Shown here: positions 60,928-64,000 of the stretch, in pieces | How the letters are laid out: each line of letters opens with the position of its first letter | Position numbering within the stretch: the stretch's first letter is position 1 | DNA from: Pseudomonadota bacterium | GTDB taxonomy: Bacteria; Pseudomonadota; Alphaproteobacteria; Sphingomonadales; Sphingomonadaceae | Assembly: GCA_029550345.1 (NCBI GenBank) | Contig: JAKPHK010000015.1 | Coordinates: forward strand, 49,276-113,275 | DNA: 64,000 nt | Reading direction: 5' to 3' | Translations under genes and position numbers: made by a program | Notes under the pieces: model-generated | Told to the model about the DNA's origin: nothing | The model's database searches: none | The model's input: the letters and a program-made list of their open reading frames with translations, nothing else

Positions 60928-62349
60928 ATGGCCACCACCTCTGCCACCTCTTCGATCATAACCACGCTTGGCGCAGGCAGCGGGATCGACATGGCCGGGC
61001 TGGCGCAGAGCCTGGCCAGCGCATCCTTCGCGGCCAAGATCGACCGCAACACCGCGCGCAGCGAAACAATCGACCGGCAGATCTCGGCCGCATCGGCGCT
61101 GAAAAGCGCGATCCTGCAACTGTCCAGCTCGATCGGGGACCGGGTTCGCACCGGCGATCTTTCCAGCCAGCCGCAGATCGCCAATGCCGGTGTCGCCACC
61201 GTGTCGCGCGGGACGGTCAGCGGGCGTGGGACCTATTCATTGGAGGTAAGCCAGCTGGCCACCAATCAGGTGCTGGCCAGCGCGCCCTTTACCGAGGCCG
61301 CCACACCGATCGGATCAGGCAGCCTGACCTTCCGCTTCGGCACGATCGCCGCAGGGGCTTTTACCGAGGATACTGAACAAAGCCCGGCCGCAGTAACAAT
61401 TCCCAGCGGCGCGACCCTGGCCGATGTCGCGGCGGCAGTGAATACGGCCGGCATTGGCGTGACCGCCTATGTCGCCACCGGCACCGACGGCGCACACCTG
61501 ATGTTCAAGGGCAAGGAAGGCGCGGCCAATGGCTTTGTGATCGAAGCCAGCGAGACGGTGGGCGAGGAAGGCCTGGCCGCACTCGCCTGGTCGCCGGCCA
61601 GCGCCCCGGCCCTGCTCAAGACCACGGCGCGCGACGCGCAGTTCCAGCTCGATGGTTTGGCGATGAGCAGCCCGTCGAACAGCATCACCGATCTGGTCCC
61701 GGGGCTGAGCCTGTCGCTGACCGGCACCAATATCGGCGCGCCGACCGCGATCCGCTTTGCCGATCCGGGCGCGGCGGTATCGACCTTCATGAGCGATCTG
61801 GTCGCCGCGCTTAATGAACTGGCCGGAGAGCTCAAGACCCAGACCGATCCTTCGTCCGGCGATCTGGCGCGCGACAGCGGCGCGCGGGCGATGCGGCAGG
61901 CTCTGGGGCAGCTGGCTGGGACCATCGTCATGCCCGGTGCGGCGAATGGCGAGCCGCGCACGCTGGCCGACCTGGGGCTGGCGACCAACCGCGATGGCAC
62001 GTTCCGGCTCGACAGCGACCGGCTGAGCGCCACGCTCAAGTCCGCTCCTGAAGGCGTCGCGGCGATGTTCACCACCGGGCTGCACGGGGTTTACGGTACC
62101 TTCGACAAGCTCTCCCGCCGCCTGACAGCTGCCTCCGATCCCGGCACCCTGGCCGGATCACTGACCCGGTTCACCCGGCAAAAGCAGGACTTGAGCGAAG
62201 AAGCGACAAAACTCGCCGAAGCGCAGGAACGGCTGCGCGCGCGGCTCGCCACGCAGTTTGCCGCGGTCGATAGCCGGGTCGCGGCATCGAAATCCACCCT
62301 GTCGTTCCTGCAGAACCAGATCGACGCCTGGAACGCCAAGAGCAATTGA
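60928..62349 (+). CDS. fliD: Flagellar filament cap protein FliD
   Basis: The 473-residue cap protein has the N-terminal TTLGAGSGIDMAGLAQSLA near 13-31, a variable central region, and the C-terminal coiled coil (SLTRFTRQKQDLSEEATKLA near 410 and FLQNQIDAWNAK at the end). Lengths and ends fit FliD. It lies 30 bp after flhB and 1 bp before fliS. Confidence 0.94.
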   Translation: MATTSATSSIITTLGAGSGIDMAGLAQSLASASFAAKIDRNTARSETIDRQISAASALKSAILQLSSSIGDRVRTGDLSSQPQIANAGVATVSRGTVSGRGTYSLEVSQLATNQVLASAPFTEAATPIGSGSLTFRFGTIAAGAFTEDTEQSPAAVTIPSGATLADVAAAVNTAGIGVTAYVATGTDGAHLMFKGKEGAANGFVIEASETVGEEGLAALAWSPASAPALLKTTARDAQFQLDGLAMSSPSNSITDLVPGLSLSLTGTNIGAPTAIRFADPGAAVSTFMSDLVAALNELAGELKTQTDPSSGDLARDSGARAMRQALGQLAGTIVMPGAANGEPRTLADLGLATNRDGTFRLDSDRLSATLKSAPEGVAAMFTTGLHGVYGTFDKLSRRLTAASDPGTLAGSLTRFTRQKQDLSEEATKLAEAQERLRARLATQFAAVDSRVAASKSTLSFLQNQIDAWNAKSN

Positions 62350-62350
62350 T

Positions 62351-62737
62351 ATGCACGCCCTCAAATCCCCCCACGAAGCCTATCGCCGGGTCGATTTCGA
62401 CGCCCGCATCGCCGGGGCCGATCCGCGCCAGCTGGTATTGCTGTGCTACGAACAGCTCATCCTTGCGCTGGGCAGTGCGATCCACGCCGAAGCCATTGGT
62501 GACAACGCCCGCAAGAGCCAGGCGCTGACCCGCGCACTGTCCGCGATCACTGCGTTGCAGCTGGGCCTGGATCACACCCAGCCGCTGGCAACCGCGCTCA
62601 CAGCCCTGTTCGAAGGTGCCCGCCAGCAAGTGCTGGACAGCGTGATCCGGTTCGACGCGGCGAAGCTCGGCCGCCTCAAAGACGACATCACCGAAATCGC
62701 CGGTGCCTTTCGCGCCGCGCCGGTCGCGGGGGATTAG
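62351..62737 (+). CDS. fliS: Flagellin export chaperone FliS
   Basis: The 128-residue helical protein has AYRRVDFDARIAGADPRQLV near 10-29, the FliS-type start (Y..v.....p..Li.mLy), followed by LLCYEQLILALGSAI. It binds flagellin and prevents early polymerisation. ATG at 62351 follows the fliD stop by one base. It ends the fli operon. Confidence 0.9.
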   Translation: MHALKSPHEAYRRVDFDARIAGADPRQLVLLCYEQLILALGSAIHAEAIGDNARKSQALTRALSAITALQLGLDHTQPLATALTALFEGARQQVLDSVIRFDAAKLGRLKDDITEIAGAFRAAPVAGD

Positions 62738-62867
62738 TTCCGAAATGGTGGGATCGCAGCTGCCGGTGGTGAACCGTTTGCGCAGCTATCGCTATGGGTT
62801 TTTCCGCAGGCAACCATTCGGATTTCGATCAGGATCGGTGCGGCGCTCGCGGCACATCGGCCTAATT

Positions 62868-62893
62868 CCCTAGGCGGAAATCACTAGGGGGAG
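62868..62893 (+). promoter_or_regulatory. Repeated CTAGG motif before the LuxR-type gene
   Basis: CCCTAGG at 62868-62874 and CACTAGGGGGAG at 62882-62893 share CTAGG at a 14-bp period. The second copy runs into the ribosome-binding site (AGGGGGAG) of the regulator gene at 62901. The rest of the 163-bp gap after fliS shows no other feature. An autoregulatory operator is possible but not proven. Confidence 0.35.
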
Positions 62894-62900
62894 CTACCCG

Positions 62901-63503
62901 ATGGAACGACGCCGCAACATTGCCCTGATCGATGGAAACTTCCGCCGCCGCGCCGCAATAACCCATGCGCTAGCTGGCAGCGGAATCCATGTCGAACCGT
63001 TCGAGGATATTGACGAGATTACCCTGCGCTGGCCGCGATCGGGCGCGATCATGGTCGCCGATCACGGCCCGGCGATCGAGGAACTGATTGAACACATGAC
63101 CGATAATGGCGAATGGCTGCCGGTGATCGCCTTCAGCGAGGAACCGGGAACCGACCGGGTGGTCAAGGCCGTGCTGAGCGGCGCGCTCGACTATGTCGAA
63201 TGGCCCTGCGATATCGCCAAGATCACCACAGCGATCGAACTGGCGGAGAGCGCCGCAGCATCGATCGGCAGCCTGCGTCTGCGCGAGGCCCGCGCCCGCA
63301 GCCGCGTCCAGAAACTGACCAAGCGTGAGCGCGAGGTGCTGGCCGGGGTGGCCGATGGCCTGTCCAACCGCCTGATCGGCGAACGGCTGGCGATCAGCCC
63401 GCGCACGGTCGAAATCCACCGCGCCAATATGCTGACCAAGATGGGTGCCCACCACACCAGCGAGGCGATCCGCATCGCGATCGAATCCTCGCTGATCGGA
63501 TAG
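62901..63503 (+). CDS. LuxR/FixJ-type response regulator
   Basis: The 200-residue protein has an N-terminal receiver-like domain and a C-terminal GerE/LuxR helix-turn-helix: LTKREREVLAGVADGLSNRL near 140, and ISPRTVEIHRANMLTKMG. The receiver is degenerate: only Asp11 in the first acidic strand and a possible phospho-Asp in MVADHGPA, and no clear conserved Lys. No histidine kinase gene is adjacent. It follows the fli operon by 163 bp and may be separately transcribed. Target genes are unknown. Confidence 0.8.
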   Translation: MERRRNIALIDGNFRRRAAITHALAGSGIHVEPFEDIDEITLRWPRSGAIMVADHGPAIEELIEHMTDNGEWLPVIAFSEEPGTDRVVKAVLSGALDYVEWPCDIAKITTAIELAESAAASIGSLRLREARARSRVQKLTKREREVLAGVADGLSNRLIGERLAISPRTVEIHRANMLTKMGAHHTSEAIRIAIESSLIG

Positions 63504-63648
63504 AAAAGCGCCCGCCTATGGGTAATTACCGGCTGCACTGCTGACCCGGCGGAAACCCTGTCTGGTTAGGACGGACCTGCGCAAAGGTTGCGCCGTCACG
63601 ACCTGGAAGGAACCACAAACCGGATCAATTCGTCCCGAAACTCATGAA
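63504..63648 (+). other. Intergenic region with short hairpin, possible leader or small RNA
   Basis: Between the regulator stop and the terminator at 63649 there is a hairpin GCGCAA-AGG-TTGCGC (63579-63593) and a palindrome GGTAATTACC near 63522-63531. No frame with coding character was found. The region may be the 3' UTR of the regulator gene or a small RNA ending at the next terminator. Confidence 0.3.
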
Positions 63649-63691
63649 CCCCGGCCGGATTGTCCCTTTATCCGGCCGGGGTCTTTTTTTT
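63649..63691 (+). terminator. Strong intrinsic terminator
   Basis: CCCCGGCCGGA (63649-63659) pairs with TCCGGCCGGGG (63671-63681), an 11-bp perfect stem with an 11-base loop, followed by TCTTTTTTTT (63682-63691). It ends transcription from the plus strand. Confidence 0.9.
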
Positions 63692-63716
63692 GTGCGCAGC
63701 CATACCGCAAAGCAAA

Positions 63717-63741
63717 GGGGCCCGGACATGGTCCGAGCCCC
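63717..63741 (-). terminator. Hairpin after the TonB-dependent receptor gene
   Basis: GGGGC-C-CGGAC (63717-63727) pairs with GTCCG-A-GCCCC (63731-63741) around ATG, with one internal mismatch. On the minus strand it is followed by TTTGCTTTG. It lies 28 bp after the receptor stop. Confidence 0.65.
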
Positions 63742-63768
63742 CCAGCAAAGCATCCCTCCCAGGACTGC

Positions 63769-64000
63769 TTAGAATTTGATCCCTGCGGTCAGGCCGTAAC
63801 GGCGCGGTTCGAGGGTGAAGATGTTGGTGTAGTTACCCGAGGACTGGTCGGTCACGTAAAGACCGGTGATCGAGTCCTTGTCGAACAGGTTCTGCACCCA
63901 CACGCGGGCAAACCACTTCTTGTCCGGCCCGTCGATCTGGAGCTGAGCGTTCACCTGGGTGTAGCTCGGGATCTCGTTGATCGCGCCGTTGAAGATGTTG
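63769..64000 (-). CDS. TonB-dependent receptor, C-terminal fragment (cut by window edge)
   Basis: About 76 C-terminal residues are visible. The frame is open to the window edge, beginning NIFNGAINEIPSYTQVNAQL and including WFARVWVQNLFDKDSITG, the usual NLFDK segment of TonB-dependent outer membrane receptors. The end, RRYGLTAGIKF, has the terminal Phe used for outer membrane insertion. These receptors import siderophores, vitamin B12 or sugars; substrate cannot be told from this part. The 5' portion lies outside the window. Confidence 0.9.
   Translation of the reverse strand, partial: NIFNGAINEIPSYTQVNAQLQIDGPDKKWFARVWVQNLFDKDSITGLYVTDQSSGNYTNIFTLEPRRYGLTAGIKF

Noticed and set aside
63609..63634. 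GGAAC-N17-CGTC, resembling an EcfG general stress promoter
   Set aside because: The -10 part is imperfect, and a transcript from it would be only the downstream terminator hairpin.
1..64000. tRNA, rRNA and CRISPR
   Set aside because: No tRNA-like cloverleaf, rRNA segment or regularly spaced repeat array was seen when reading through the window by eye.

Overview
The window is high-GC DNA from an alphaproteobacterium, most likely a member of the Sphingomonadales. This placement is inferred from four things: the hemC-hemD-mitofilin-like order, a Thr-nucleophile alkaline phosphatase that closely matches the Sphingomonas SPAP/PafA type, an FnrL-type regulator whose cysteine spacing matches alphaproteobacterial FnrL, and a complete cbb3 oxidase locus with hemN at its end. 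Genes are packed tightly, many with 1-14 bp stop/start overlaps. No tRNA, rRNA or CRISPR array was seen.

Region 1 (1-15.5 kb) is housekeeping and envelope. It holds a NamZ-type muramidase, a membrane-anchored HhH protein, a polysaccharide flippase, gpsA and tsaD. Divergent from these are hemC, hemD and a mitofilin (Mic60)-like protein. Next come a 0.27-kb MITE-like element sitting exactly at the meeting point of two convergent stop codons, a UbiH-family hydroxylase, the alkaline phosphatase, a DsbD/ScsB-like reductase, and a thiolase-like/SDR pair.

Region 2 (15.5-26.9 kb) is the low-oxygen respiration locus. It contains ccoN-O-Q-P-G-H-I-S, a small Cys/His-tailed protein, hemN (all on the minus strand), a divergent ompW-type porin and fnrL. 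A perfect FNR box lies between ccoN and ompW. A second FNR-like box lies beyond hemN, followed by a possible small RNA that ends at an intrinsic terminator.

Region 3 (26.9-62.7 kb) is an almost complete flagellar cluster. The minus-strand arm carries a MotA/ExbB-like and ExbD-like pair, flgA, flgM, flgN, a lytic transglycosylase, flhA and fliA. The divergent plus-strand arm runs flgB through flgL and then motA and motB, and starts at a sigma-54-type promoter. After a four-gene non-flagellar insert (including glpK) come flagellin on the minus strand and then, on the plus strand, a FlbD-type sigma-54 activator, fliE-F-G-H-I-J-K-L-M-N-O-P-Q-R, flhB, fliD and fliS. Several components are reduced: FlgD, FlgE and FlgJ are short, FliM lacks the CheY-binding peptide, and FlbD lacks a recognisable receiver. 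Palindromic repeat sequence is translated inside the N-termini of fliP and flgH. No chemotaxis genes and no flhF/flhG are present.

Region 4 (62.7-64 kb) holds a LuxR-type response regulator, an intergenic region with a strong terminator, and the 3' end of a TonB-dependent receptor gene cut by the window edge.
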